This document shows, one piece after another, positions 50,072-60,772 of a DNA stretch of 64,000 nucleotides. The notes below the pieces were generated by a model. It ran no database searches, was not told where the DNA came from, and worked only from the letters and a program-made list of their open reading frames with translations. The translations under genes were made by a program, and so were the position numbers. Each line of letters begins with the position of its first letter. Positions within the stretch are counted from its first letter, which is position 1. Source of the DNA: Mortierella alpina (taxonomy: Eukaryota; Mortierellomycota; Mortierellomycetes; Mortierellales; Mortierellaceae); contig JANATF010000003.1 in NCBI GenBank assembly GCA_029449245.1, positions 1,178,001-1,242,000 of the forward strand, given 5' to 3'.

Positions 50072-51148
50072 ATGGCCAACGAAAACCAGTTCCAGGCTCC
50101 CATGGCCGCTACACCCACTACCAGCGTCGTCCTGCCCAATGCCTCCACCTTCCGTTTCCCAAACCCACCATTCTACGAGGGCGCTCGCGATGGATTCAAA
50201 TGCGACGCCTGGCTCACGGCGGTTCAACGCTTCTTCGTGGGAGCAAAGATCGCCGCTGAGGAAAGGACCCTTCACGCGATCATCTTCCTGACGGGCACAG
50301 CATCCCTTTGGTGGGAATCCCACCCTCTTGCCGACGACGCACATTGGTTCGATTTCGTTGAAGCCTTCCGCACCGAGTTCCGCCCCGTCGGTTTCCTGGA
50401 CAGCATCCGCTCACTCTTATATTCCATCGCTTTCACCTCGACCTGCTCCGAATACATTCAACGCATTCGACTTTATCGCTCCATGCTTATTTCCCCTTCA
50501 ATGTCGCATGACGCACGCGCGTTCCTGGATGAGACCATCAAGACTTGCTTCTACAAAGGCGCCCCTACTGACCTTCAACAAATGCTTAAAGGGTTTGAGG
50601 TCTCAAACCCCGGCAACTCCGACCTCCAGACTCTACTCTCCACCGCCGAACGCTTCGACAACATTTACAATTTTAAACCCGACTCAGTGATGAACCCCAA
50701 ACCCGCCACTTCCCTGCAATCCACTCAAAAAATCGCCACCGCCCCGACCTTCAACCAACCCGACCCTTACGCGATGGAAGTTGATCACCTCGCGCTCCCC
50801 CAGGTCCTCATCAACGCCATCGTTCAAGAGGTCAATAGACAAAACAGCAACCAGCGGAACCAATACCAGGCAACCTATAATCAGCGGGGCCCTCGCCTCA
50901 ACGGTAACCAGCACCAATGGGGCCGCAACAACAACCACAACAACGACTGGGCTCACCTCCCAAAACTGACTCCCGCAGAGCGACAGTATCTCATCGACAA
51001 CGGCGGCTGTTTCAAGTGCCGCAAGCTGGGACATCTGTCATATGAGAACAGGTGCCCCCCTCGCCCCCGCGGAATGAATCATATAGCAACTAACGTGGGC
51101 GCTCCCTTCCATGGCCAGTCGGGAAACGCCCCCAGCGGTCAGGCTTAG
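50072..51148 (+). CDS. gag: Gag of element D
   Basis: 358 residues from ATG 50072 (aacATGG). Capsid-like core parallels C ('LTGTASLWWESH', 'FVEAFRTEFRPVGF', 'YIQRIRLYRSML'). The zinc knuckle reads 'CFKCRKLGHLSYENRC', with six residues between His and the last Cys instead of four. Stop TAG at 51146..51148. Confidence 0.94.
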   Translation: MANENQFQAPMAATPTTSVVLPNASTFRFPNPPFYEGARDGFKCDAWLTAVQRFFVGAKIAAEERTLHAIIFLTGTASLWWESHPLADDAHWFDFVEAFRTEFRPVGFLDSIRSLLYSIAFTSTCSEYIQRIRLYRSMLISPSMSHDARAFLDETIKTCFYKGAPTDLQQMLKGFEVSNPGNSDLQTLLSTAERFDNIYNFKPDSVMNPKPATSLQSTQKIATAPTFNQPDPYAMEVDHLALPQVLINAIVQEVNRQNSNQRNQYQATYNQRGPRLNGNQHQWGRNNNHNNDWAHLPKLTPAERQYLIDNGGCFKCRKLGHLSYENRCPPRPRGMNHIATNVGAPFHGQSGNAPSGQA

Positions 51149-51165
51149 TCCAGGACTTGATCGCT
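51121..51165 (+). promoter_or_regulatory. -1 frameshift cassette of D (stem with two G-U pairs)
   Basis: GGGAAAC at 51121..51127 in register, spacer gccccc, AGCGGTCAGG (51134..51143) against CTTGATCGCT (51156..51165). Both changes relative to C keep pairing as G-U. The gag stop is in the loop. Confidence 0.87.
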
Positions 51166-54100
51166 GAAACCCCCTCCCTTTCTCCTCTGGACAAAGGGAG
51201 TGAGCCTCGCCCCCAGGCAAGTACTTGTTCTATTTCTGCAAATAAAATTGCTGCTGAACATCAGGCTTGCCGCACACCTGCGCTCGCTCCCTCACATGCA
51301 AATGAGAATAATACTCTGGATACTCACCCCGCCCCCAACCCCGCGCCCCCTGTTGCCAAACCTTGCCATGACCCATCTGTGGTGCTTAGATTGCCTGAGA
51401 AGATGGACCTGGACCCAGCCTCCTCAAACGCGTCTTCACCCGCGCTCTCCAAGAGCAAACAGAGACGTGTGCGCAAACGTGCCGTTCGGCTACAGTCCTT
51501 CAGTGTGACTGAGGCTGAGCGCACGCTGCTCACGTTCATTGGCTCCGTCAATGGACACCCTGCACGCATCCTCATCGATGGCGGTGCAGAGGGAAACGTC
51601 ATTAGTACCTCCTTTCAGAAACGACATTCACTTCCTCTCCATTCGCGCAACCCCATTCCCATTGTTCTTCCTGACGGCTCCTCCTCCATCACTCAGCACA
51701 CTGTCCCCATCACCCTCACTCGCAACAACTACGCTGACAATCTCGACCCCCTCCTTTATCCACTCAAATCTTACGACCTGATCCTCGGCAAACCATGGCT
51801 CACAACCACCAACCCCGACATCAACTGGCGCACCAACGACTTGCATTTCCAGCACCGTGGCTGCAATGTCATCTGGTCATGCAGAGGATTCGCCCCCTCT
51901 TCCATTACAGCTAAGTCTGGAGGCCGCCTCCTGAGCCACATGCACTTCAACTCCCTCGCCTCCCAACCCGGCAACGAAGTGTTCCTGGCGTTAGTCAAGA
52001 CCACTTCGGGCAACAACCCCTCCACTCCTCCCGTCCCTGACGAAGTGCTCCCCATACTCGACGAGTTTCGCGACGTCTTCCCCACCTCCCTCCCTGATGG
52101 TCTCCCACCAGACCGAGGCGATGCAATGAAAATCGAAACTGATCCCACCGCCGACCCCCCTGTCCGACCAGTCATTCGTCTCTCCATTGCGGAACTCGAT
52201 GAGCTCAGGAAGCAGTTGGACGAATTGCTGAAAAAGAAGCTCATCAAACCTAGCACCTCGCCATACGGAGCACCTGTCCTTTTTGTCAAAAAGAAGGATG
52301 GATCGTTACGCATGTGTGTGGACTACCGCGGCCTGAACAGAATCACCCGAAAGAACCGCCATCCCCTCCCCCGCATTGACGAGCTCATCGACCGCTTTCG
52401 CGGCGCGCAGTTTTTTACCAAACTTGATCTCCTCTCTGGGTACCACCAACAGCGCGTTTACGACCCACACACACACAAAACCGCCTTTCGCTGTCGCTAC
52501 GGTCACTTTGAGTTTAACGTTGTCCCTTTCGGGCTGACTAACGCTCCTGCCTCTTTTTCAAACATGATGTTTAACGTGTTCGACCCGATCCTCGACAAAT
52601 GGGTGGTCATTTACCTCGATGACATTCTGATCTACTCGAAAACAAAGGAGGAACACCTGGACCACATCAGGAGTGCGCTGACCCTTCTGCGCAAACACGG
52701 ACTCTACGTCAAACTGAGCAAGTGTTCGTTCATGCAGGAAGAGACGGAGTTTTTGGGACACGTAATCTCCAAGGACGGGATCCACACCAACGCTGGCCTC
52801 GTCCGCGCCATTCGCGAGTGGCCTCGACCTAGCAAGCAGAAGGATGTGCAACAATTCATTGGCCTCGCTCAATTTTACCAACAGTATATTGATGGATTTG
52901 CTGACATCGCATTACCGTTGACTGGTCTCTTAGGTGAGGGCGTGCCATTCTCTTGGGACCCTGACAAGGAACACGCCTTCACCGCTCTCAAGGACGCCAT
53001 CAGCAAAGCACCGGTACTCAGGATCTTTGACCCCGATCTAGCCACCACTGTTGAAGCTGATGCGTCTGGATTCGCTGTTGGAGCCGTGCTTTTCCAGACA
53101 GACGAAAATGGAGTCTCGAGACCAGTGGCGTTCACATCCAGGAAGATGAATTCTGCAGAGAGGAACTATCCAACTCACGAACAGGAGCTGCTGGCTGTCG
53201 TTCACGCGCTAAAGACATGGCGTTATTATCTGGATGGATCACACTTCGTCGTGTACACGGATCACGCCACGCTTCGCCACTTTCCAACGCAACCCAAACT
53301 GACTCGCAGACAGGCACGTTGGATGGAGTTGCTACAGGAGTACGACTTTGATTTCAAGTATAAGCGTGGCGCAGACAACATCGTACCAGACGCCCTCTCC
53401 AGACGACCTGACCACAAGGAACCAGACCCCGTCGCGCTACACTCGTTGGTTGTACAACTGGACCCAGGATTGAGGCAGCGCCTGATTGATAGTTACCCGG
53501 ATGACCCTAAACTCGGTCCTATCTACGAAAGCTGCCTCCAGGGAAGTTGCCCCCAAAGATACTCACTCCACGAGAATCTTTTGTTTGTTGAACGACATGA
53601 CACAAACCTTGTCTGCATTCCTCAGAAGTCTGACATTCGTCTCTCTCTCTTACATGATGCTCATGACTCAGCAATAGCAGGTCATTTGGGATTCGACAAG
53701 ACGTATGAGCAACTCAGACGAGCAGCGTACTGGCCAAGGATCGCACGGGACACGAGGACGTACGTGGAGACTTGCGAAAGTTGCCAACGCAACAAGCCCA
53801 GTCGTCAAAGACCAGCAGGACTTCTCCAGTCCCTTGATATACCGGATCAGCGCTGGGACACAGTGACCATGGACTTCATCGTTCAGCTGCCTAAGACGCC
53901 GCGAGGATTTGACGCCATCACAGTCTTTGTGGACAAGCTGTCAAAGCAAGTCCACTTCGTGGCCAGTAAGACGACCGACACTGCCCCTGACGTCGCTCGG
54001 ATCTTCTTTGACAACATTTTTCGGCTGCATGGAATGCCCACCGCCATAGTCTCGGACCGCGACACCAAGTTCACCAGCCACTTCTGGAAAGAACTTCATC

Positions 54101-54936
54101 GCCTCATGGATGTCAAGCTCGCCATGTCAACTGCATTCCACCCACAGACGGACGGCCAGACGGAAAGAGCCAATCAGACGCTGGAGATCATGCTGAGGGC
54201 GTTCGTGGACCAACAACAGACGAACTGGGACCTACTCTTGACTGCTGCAGAGTTCGCTTATAACAACGCCACCAATGCCACCACAGGATTCTCCCCATTC
54301 TTTCTGAACGCCGGCTTCCATCCACGTGTACCAGCCGCGCTGCTCCTGCCCCCGAGCACACTCATCCCCACGGTAGAGACGTTCGTGACCAACCAGCACA
54401 CTTCCTTGACCATCGCAAAGGAGGCCATAGCATTGGCACAGGAACGACAGGCCAAGAACGCGGACACACGACGCCGAGACCACACGTTCAAGGTTGGAGA
54501 TCAGGTGTTACTGAACACGGACCATATCACAGTCGCCGCGGACCAAAACCAGCCCTCACGCAAATTGCAACCTCGTTTCATCGGACCCTATACGCTGTTG
54601 GAGCAACACTCGCCGGTCTCATTTCGTGTTGAGCTACCGCCGACCATGAAGATTCACGATGTGTTCCACGTGGACCGCTTCCAAGAATATAAGCCTTCAC
54701 CAGAAGCCCTTGGACCACGAGCACCCGCCAGGCCTCCACCAGAAATCATTGACGGCGAAGAGGAGTACGAGGCTGAAGGCATCCTTGAGTACAGACGCTA
54801 CCGCCGTCAACACCAGTTCCTCATCCTTTGGAAGGGTTACCCTCGCAGCTCCGCCACCTGGGAACCACTCGGCAACCTCTCTCATTGCCTCGAGTTGGTT
54901 GAAGAATTTAAAACAGCACATGGGATCCATTTTTAA
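51127..54936 (+). CDS. pol: Pol of element D
   Basis: 1,269 residues from the slip. Protease 'LIDGGAEGNVIS' (DGG), RT 'YLDDILIYS', RNase H 'EADASGFAVGA' and 'YTDHATLRHF', integrase zinc site ending 'CESCQRNK', DDE residues in 'MDFIVQLP', 'SDRDTKFTS' and 'QTERANQT', and chromodomain 'FLILWKGYPRSSATWEP'. No breaks seen. A 232-bp piece of this region recurs at 62258..62489. Confidence 0.95.
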   Translation, partial: RPQRSGLVQDLIAETPSLSPLDKGSEPRPQASTCSISANKIAAEHQACRTPALAPSHANENNTLDTHPAPNPAPPVAKPCHDPSVVLRLPEKMDLDPASSNASSPALSKSKQRRVRKRAVRLQSFSVTEAERTLLTFIGSVNGHPARILIDGGAEGNVISTSFQKRHSLPLHSRNPIPIVLPDGSSSITQHTVPITLTRNNYADNLDPLLYPLKSYDLILGKPWLTTTNPDINWRTNDLHFQHRGCNVIWSCRGFAPSSITAKSGGRLLSHMHFNSLASQPGNEVFLALVKTTSGNNPSTPPVPDEVLPILDEFRDVFPTSLPDGLPPDRGDAMKIETDPTADPPVRPVIRLSIAELDELRKQLDELLKKKLIKPSTSPYGAPVLFVKKKDGSLRMCVDYRGLNRITRKNRHPLPRIDELIDRFRGAQFFTKLDLLSGYHQQRVYDPHTHKTAFRCRYGHFEFNVVPFGLTNAPASFSNMMFNVFDPILDKWVVIYLDDILIYSKTKEEHLDHIRSALTLLRKHGLYVKLSKCSFMQEETEFLGHVISKDGIHTNAGLVRAIREWPRPSKQKDVQQFIGLAQFYQQYIDGFADIALPLTGLLGEGVPFSWDPDKEHAFTALKDAISKAPVLRIFDPDLATTVEADASGFAVGAVLFQTDENGVSRPVAFTSRKMNSAERNYPTHEQELLAVVHALKTWRYYLDGSHFVVYTDHATLRHFPTQPKLTRRQARWMELLQEYDFDFKYKRGADNIVPDALSRRPDHKEPDPVALHSLVVQLDPGLRQRLIDSYPDDPKLGPIYESCLQGSCPQRYSLHENLLFVERHDTNLVCIPQKSDIRLSLLHDAHDSAIAGHLGFDKTYEQLRRAAYWPRIARDTRTYVETCESCQRNKPSRQRPAGLLQSLDIPDQRWDTVTMDFIVQLPKTPRGFDAITVFVDKLSKQVHFVASKTTDTAPDVARIFFDNIFRLHGMPTAIVSDRDTKFTSHFWKELHRLMDVKLAMSTAFHPQTDGQTERANQTLEIMLRAFVDQQQTNWDLLLTAAEFAYNNATNATTGFSPFFLNAGFHPRVPAALLLPPSTLIPTVETFVTNQHTSLTIAKEAIALAQERQAKNADTRRRDHTFKVGDQVLLNTDHITVAADQNQPSRKLQPRFIGPYTLLEQHSPVSFRVELPPTMKIHDVFHVDRFQEYKPSPEALGPRAPARPPPEIIDGEEEYEAEGILEYRRYRRQHQFLILWKGYPRSSATWEPLGNLSHCLELVEEFKTAHGIHF

Positions 54937-54946
54937 AAGGGGAAGG

Positions 54947-55046
54947 TGTAACAGTAGTGTCCAGTCACAACGACTATATAGAGTAGAGTAGTACGATACC
55001 TGTAAATACATTCCTTTTCCACCTACTTGACCTGACCCCTACTACA
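54947..55046 (+). repeat. Element D 3' LTR (100 bp)
   Basis: Appears identical to the 5' LTR. Preceded by AAAAGGGGAAGG. Confidence 0.95.
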
Positions 55047-55051
55047 CCATC

Positions 55052-55827
55052 GCTTGTCTACTCCATACCACCCACGTGGCAACGGTGTTGCGGAGAGACA
55101 TATCAAGTCGATGAAAGACATTCTTCGTAAGAACATCGAAGGCAGAGTTCCAGAGTGGGATGTGCACTTACCCATGGTCCAATTGCAGATGAACACGAAG
55201 ATTGTATCCCTAACAAACTCCACGCCTTTCTCCCTGTTCTACGGGAGGGCGTTCTCCGGCATATCAAATTTCTCTGCTGCGAAGAGTCGCCTAATGTCAG
55301 ATGAAGAACTTGAGAAAAGATTAGTATATCTTACTCAATTGGTATTCCCTGCGCTATCCTCTCTTAGTAAGGATAATCAGCAAAAAATGATTGACAAGTT
55401 CAACAACTCACATACTATCCGTGAGATCCAGCCTGGCGCATTTGTCATGGCTCGGGATCCTGTTGCTGTTGGTTCCATGTCTCCTTCAAAGGACGGTCCA
55501 TTTAAAGTAACAAGGAGAACGACCCATGGTGCCTACGAGTTGCAGGATTTAACGGGTGAAGTATTGCCTCGTCACTATGCTCCTGAGCAGTTGGAAGTGG
55601 TCACTCAAGATCTGGACGCACAGTCAGATGAGAGTTATGAAGTCCAGTCTATCGTTGACCATAAGGTCGAAGACGGCGCTGTCCTTTATAAAGTCCACTG
55701 GAAGGGTTACTCGGATGATGAAGACTCCTTTCTCCCTCATTCCCAATTCGACTCGGACAGGTTGATTCACCAGTACTGGAAGCGGATCAATCAGACGAAT
55801 CCTCATTTGGTCGCGAAGAAGCAATGA
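55052..55827 (+). CDS. pol: B pol, block 4: integrase end and chromodomain-like tail
   Basis: Resumes the integrase at 'LSTPYHPRGNGVAERHIKS' (catalytic Glu), then 'GPFKVTRRTTHGAYELQD', and a chromodomain-like 'YEVQSIVDHK', 'YKVHWKGYSDDEDSFLPH'. In the usual W-E-P position it has F-L-P. Stop TGA at 55825. The four blocks sum to a multiple of three, so B pol was intact before insertion. Confidence 0.9.
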
Positions 55828-56715
55828 AAGTTGTTGAAGACACAAAAGGAAGAGTTGAAGGCGTTCCTGACCAACAATAAGACTGCTGCAGCTAAAAGCG
55901 CGTTGTCGAGAGTTGTTGGTAGAGCTGGTGTTACGAAAAAAGGTCGTAAGACAAGGTCGTAATGCTGCGGAAGGACGTGCAATCATTTATTGTCTAGTCG
56001 AAAACTATGACGCGTAGTAGTGAGAAAGAACCGGAGTGGTGATGAGGAAGAAAACGTCGAGTAGATGAGCAAAAAAGAAAAAAGATGATGTTGATTTTTT
56101 TTTTTTTGGTGGCTGGCATTCAGTGCTCATTGCTAATCTGCTTTTGACTTTTTGGCGCAAAAAATCCCTTTTTGCGGGGGAGAGTGGGTCGCACTCGCAA
56201 TGCACTCACTTACATAACACGGACCCTTGTGTTCCACGCGCGCTCTATTTTTATACTGAGTTTTTACAGTTGCTGTTTCTCAGAGTTGCTAACACGCGAT
56301 GCACTGATCATGCATCTGCGTTACAGTCTATGTCAATGGTCTTTTCTCGCATTGCGTTTTGCCATTTCGACTTTGCACACACAAGTGCCAACCATCCGTA
56401 TCTTTGGTTGTATTTTTATGACAGCTGTCGCTCTGCAGACGCATACTCTGTCACTGGGTTTCTATTTTTTATCCCATCATATGTAATATACACGATAGGT
56501 TTCTCGTTTTTCCCTATCTCTATCTATGTCGAAGGCTTTCCCGATCTTCACGGTTTTCCTTCTTCTACTGAATCCATAGTGAGCTGTACACTCATGTGGA
56601 TCCAGTACTTCTGAGGTTTAAATCCCTCTACCCAAGGTTAAAGGTCTATTTTTTACCGAATTTTCGGGTTTTTTCCTTTGATCCAGACCACTAAAGAGCG
56701 CCTAGCTAACGTTCT
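55828..56715 (+). other. B 3' noncoding region (part before E)
   Basis: Unusually long untranslated tail; with 61998..62046 it totals about 940 bp. Contains a 12-T run near 56096..56107 and the stretch duplicated at 1..289 and 38045..38572. No gene seen. Confidence 0.6.
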
Positions 56716-56720
56716 TGGTC

Positions 56721-56872
56721 TGCAACAATAGGTAAAGTGAAGAAGGGGATCGTTTATTGGCTGTCGAGCCAGGGCTCGACGGGTGTCTCTATTTATGTGC
56801 CTAGGACTAGATCTAGAAACTTCTAGTACTGGGCGCAGCCAAGGTGACGCAAGGTCACTGCAATCCATTGCA
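56721..56872 (-). repeat. Element E 3' LTR (152 bp)
   Basis: Plus strand TGCAACAATAGG...CCATTGCA. Confidence 0.94.
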
Positions 56873-56893
56873 TCCTCCCCGTCCTAAAAAAAA

Positions 56894-59800
56894 TCATGTC
56901 CTCGTCTTCCGTGAGGCCTCGAAGTCGGCGAGAGCATCTTTGGCGTTTGTTAGGGATGACTTTGGCTCCCAAGTCGCACTTTCTAATGGGTAACCTTTCC
57001 AGAGGACGAGCCACTTCGGTTTTTTGTTGAAGACAGCGTAGTCGAGTATGCGCTCTACCTCGAACTCTTCCTCGCCTTCGATGATATCCGGGGGTGGCGG
57101 TGGTGGCGATCGTTCGCCAAATTCCTTTGGTGATGGCGTGTGGGGTCGTAACCGGTCGGCGTTGAACACAGGGTGCTGCTTCATTGCCGGTGGTAGGTCC
57201 AGCTCGAAGGCGTTGTCGTTGACCTGAGCAATGATCTTGTAAGGGCCAATAAATTTAGGTTCCAACTTCTTGGAGGGGTGCTGCTTGTGAGCTGCAACTG
57301 ATATATGCTCGGTGCTGAGGAGGACCATGTCACCGACTGCGAAAGGCACTGGCCGTCGTTTCTGGTCAGCATAGTGCTTCTGGCGGTTCTGTGCCGCGAT
57401 GATCGCGTCCTTGGCCTGAGAGAGGGCTGATGCTTGGGCTGTCAGGAACTCGGACACTGCGGGGACGTTGGTGGCTGGTGGCTTGAGAAGAGACGACGGT
57501 ACCAGGGGATGGTGGCCGTAGTTGAGGAAGAATGGGGAAAATCCAGTTGAGGGGTTGACAGAGTTATTGTATGCGAACTCCATCATTGGTAACCAGAGAT
57601 CCCAGTCCTTCTGGTGGTACGAGATATAGGCGCGGAGCATCTCCTCCAGGGTCCGATTTGCTCTCTCTGTCTGGCCGTCCGACTGCGGATGAAAAGCAGT
57701 GGAAAAGTTGAGTTTGGTACCCATCAACTTTGTCAAGGCTGTCCAAAATTTACCGGTGAAGCGCGAGTCTCGATCTGACACAATGGCCCGGGGCATGCCG
57801 TGCAAGCGGAAGATCTGGTCGAAGAAAAGTCGTGCGACATCCGTGGCCGAGTCCGTGGTGTGGCTGGCACAAAAGTGCACTTGTTTCGAGAGCTTGTCGA
57901 CAAACACAGTGATTGCATCGAAGTTGCGGGCCGTCTTGGGGAGCTGAACGATAAAATCCATTGAGACAGTGTCCCATCGCTGGCTAGGGATTGCCAGAGG
58001 GGTGAAAAGACCTGCCGGGTGTCGCGTGGAGGGTTTGTTGCGTTGGCATTGCTCACACGATGCAATATAGGCCTTGGTATCCCGTGCCATCCGGGGCCAG
58101 AAGAATGTGCGGCGCAGGTTGTCGTATGTTTTCTCAAATCCGAGGTGGCCGGCCAGTGGGGAATCATGCGCATCGTGTAAGATTGTAGAGCGCAAATCAG
58201 TATCTTTGGGGATACATAATCGCTGCTGCCCATCGACATTGATCCACAGCAAGTCATCTGCGACGAAATAGCGATCGGAGTGACTTGCCTGCTGTTGACG
58301 GCAATTTTCGTGGAGCGGGCCTAGGATGGGGTCCTTAGGGTAGCCTTCCACCAGGCATTGCCGTACGCCTGGGTCGAGATTGATGTCGAGTGAGTGTATT
58401 TGGCACGGCTCCGGGACTGGTTCCTTGTGGTCGGGGCGGCGAGAGAGCGCATCGGGGACAATGTTATCCTTGCCGGGCTTGTACTTGAAAGTGAAATCGT
58501 ACTCTTGGAGCAGTTCCATCCATCTTGCTTGACGCCGTGTGAGATTAGGCTGTGTTGGAAAATGCTGCAGGGTCGCGTGATCGGTATAAACAATGAAGTG
58601 CGAGCCGTCCAGATAGTATCTCCAAGTCCTTAAGGCATGTACGACGGCCAAGAGCTCCTGCTCGTGTGTTGGGTAATTCCGCTCTGCTTGGCTCAACTTT
58701 CTCGAAGTGAAGGCAACCGGCCGGGACACACCATTATGGTCGGTCTGGAACAGGACAGCGCCAATGGCAAATCCGGAGGCGTCTGTTTCGACACCGGTGG
58801 TGAGGGCTGGATCGAAGATGCGGAGTACCGGTGCCGAGGTCACGGCTTTCTTAAGATCCTCGAAAGCCTTTTGCTGCGGTGTGTCCCATGTGAACGGTGT
58901 TGTTGAGCCTAGCAGAGCAGTCAGAGGAAGAGCTATATCAGCGTAGTGATCGACGTATTGGTGGTAAAATTGTGTTAACCCGAGAAATTGCATGACCTCG
59001 TGTCGGCTCGTAGGGGCTGGCCATTCTCGGATGGCTTTGACGAGTCCTGCATTGGTCTTGAGTCCGTCCTTGGAGATAACGTGGCCGAGGAACTCTGTCT
59101 CTTCTTGCATAAACGAGCATTTAGAAAGTTTAGCGAAGAGGCCCGCTTTGCGTAGGAGGGATAGTACCGCGCGTAGGTCCTTGAGGTGTTGTTCATCATC
59201 GTCGGAGTAAATTAAAATATCGTCCAAGTAGATCACCACGCATCTGTCCAGGACTGGTTCCAATGCCTGCCTCATCATGGCCGAGAATGCCGCAGGGGCA
59301 TTAGTCAGGCCGAATGGGACGACATTGAATTCGTAGTGACCGTATCGCGTCCGAAATGCTGTTTTGTGTCGATCTTCAGGGTGGATGGCCATTTGATGAT
59401 ATCCCGAGATTAAATCCAAACGCGAAAAGCAGCGTGCTGTCCTGAATCGGTCGATCAGCTCGTCAATCCTTGGTAGCGGGTGTCGGTTCTTCTTCGTGAT
59501 TTTGTTGAGACCTCTGTAATCGACGCACATCCGGAGGCTGCCGTCCTTCTTTTTCACAAATAGTACTGGCGCACCGTAAGGCGACGTGCTTGGAGATATG
59601 AATCCTTTGCGTAGGAGTGTCTGTAGCTGTTTCCGAAGTTCGTCGAGTTCCGCAATGGAGAGGCGTATAACCGGGCGCACAGGTGGGTCAGCTGAGGGGT
59701 CCGTTTCAATGCGCATGCTCATGCCTCGATCCGGTGGTGGGCCGTCTGGTAGTTCGGGTGGGAAGACATCGGGGAACTCGACTTTGACAAGTTGGCGCAC

Positions 59801-60772
59801 TTCCTCGGTCATGTCTGGCTCCTCTGTCTTCGGAGGAGGGGTGGGCAGTTTGACCTGAGCTAAGAACACCGAAGCGTCAGGGTCGGAGGCGATAGAGACG
59901 AAGTGCAATGCCGAGACGTTGATGCTGTTGGTACTGGCTGATGAGGCAAACCCGGTGCAGGACCAGAAGACAGGTGCACCACTGTGCTCAAAGTGTAGGT
60001 CGTTTGTCCGCCAGTTGACGTTCGGGTTCACCTGAGTCAGCCACGGCTTTCCCAGGATGAGGTCGTACTTGGGCATGGGGTACACAATGGCGTTCAGCGA
60101 GTCCTTGTAGGCGTCCCGTTCCAGTGTGATGGCAGCTACGTTATGGGCCAAAGAGGCTGAACCGTTAGGCAATACAACCGGAATGGGCACGCTCTCCTGC
60201 AAAGCAATGGCATTCGCCGAGCAAAACTTGGAGCTGATTACGTTCCCTTCGGCACCGCCGTCAATGAGGATCTTGGCTGGGCGGCCATTGACAGCACCGA
60301 TGAAAGTGAGCAAGCGGCGCGAGTTCTGGAAGGCGGTGGCGTAGGAGCATAGTCGAACGGTGCGTTGGCGACGGCGACGGGCGCGTTTGAGGGCAGAGGA
60401 GGTGAGGGGCGTGGGGTCCGAGGGTGTCAATGGGGGGTCGAGGGTGGGGGCAGGGTCATGGTGGGTGGTGGATGTGCATGTGGGAAGGGGATGGGGAAGT
60501 TGTGTGGAATGAGGTTGGTTGAATGAGGAGTCGGATGGAGTTGTTGGTGATGATGTCAGAGGGGGAGTGACGAATGGGGTTGGGGATGATGATGTCAGAG
60601 GAGTGGTGGGGTCATGTGCAGCGAGCGAGGCGATGGAGGATGGAGTAGAGACAACTTTATTTTGTTGAGGAACTACAGGTGTCTCGCGTGGGGATCCTCG
60701 CGCACTGTCCAGGCAACGTGGGCAGGGTGGTGCCTGGGCGAGTCTGGCCTGGATCAAGCCTCGCCCTGGTCG
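56894..60772 (-). CDS. pol: Pol of element E
   Basis: 1,292 residues from the slip. A long Pro/Ser/Thr-rich linker comes first, then protease 'LIDGGAEGNVIS' (DGG), RT 'YLDDILIYS', RNase H 'ETDASGFAIGA' and 'YTDHATLQHF', integrase zinc site ending 'CEQCQRNK', DDE residues in 'MDFIVQLP', 'SDRDSRFTG' and 'QTERANRT', and chromodomain 'WLVLWKGYPLESATWEP'. Intact by eye. Confidence 0.95.
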   Translation of the reverse strand, partial: RPGRGLIQARLAQAPPCPRCLDSARGSPRETPVVPQQNKVVSTPSSIASLAAHDPTTPLTSSSPTPFVTPPLTSSPTTPSDSSFNQPHSTQLPHPLPTCTSTTHHDPAPTLDPPLTPSDPTPLTSSALKRARRRRQRTVRLCSYATAFQNSRRLLTFIGAVNGRPAKILIDGGAEGNVISSKFCSANAIALQESVPIPVVLPNGSASLAHNVAAITLERDAYKDSLNAIVYPMPKYDLILGKPWLTQVNPNVNWRTNDLHFEHSGAPVFWSCTGFASSASTNSINVSALHFVSIASDPDASVFLAQVKLPTPPPKTEEPDMTEEVRQLVKVEFPDVFPPELPDGPPPDRGMSMRIETDPSADPPVRPVIRLSIAELDELRKQLQTLLRKGFISPSTSPYGAPVLFVKKKDGSLRMCVDYRGLNKITKKNRHPLPRIDELIDRFRTARCFSRLDLISGYHQMAIHPEDRHKTAFRTRYGHYEFNVVPFGLTNAPAAFSAMMRQALEPVLDRCVVIYLDDILIYSDDDEQHLKDLRAVLSLLRKAGLFAKLSKCSFMQEETEFLGHVISKDGLKTNAGLVKAIREWPAPTSRHEVMQFLGLTQFYHQYVDHYADIALPLTALLGSTTPFTWDTPQQKAFEDLKKAVTSAPVLRIFDPALTTGVETDASGFAIGAVLFQTDHNGVSRPVAFTSRKLSQAERNYPTHEQELLAVVHALRTWRYYLDGSHFIVYTDHATLQHFPTQPNLTRRQARWMELLQEYDFTFKYKPGKDNIVPDALSRRPDHKEPVPEPCQIHSLDINLDPGVRQCLVEGYPKDPILGPLHENCRQQQASHSDRYFVADDLLWINVDGQQRLCIPKDTDLRSTILHDAHDSPLAGHLGFEKTYDNLRRTFFWPRMARDTKAYIASCEQCQRNKPSTRHPAGLFTPLAIPSQRWDTVSMDFIVQLPKTARNFDAITVFVDKLSKQVHFCASHTTDSATDVARLFFDQIFRLHGMPRAIVSDRDSRFTGKFWTALTKLMGTKLNFSTAFHPQSDGQTERANRTLEEMLRAYISYHQKDWDLWLPMMEFAYNNSVNPSTGFSPFFLNYGHHPLVPSSLLKPPATNVPAVSEFLTAQASALSQAKDAIIAAQNRQKHYADQKRRPVPFAVGDMVLLSTEHISVAAHKQHPSKKLEPKFIGPYKIIAQVNDNAFELDLPPAMKQHPVFNADRLRPHTPSPKEFGERSPPPPPPDIIEGEEEFEVERILDYAVFNKKPKWLVLWKGYPLESATWEPKSSLTNAKDALADFEASRKTRT

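Larger units (their letters stand above)
49786..55046 (+). mobile_element. Element D: intact gypsy chromovirus with 100-bp LTRs, TSD ccatc
   Basis: 5,261 bp; ccatc at 49781..49785 and 55047..55051. LTRs are only 100 bp and look identical. Otherwise built like A, C and E. Inserted in the integrase of B. Confidence 0.95.
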
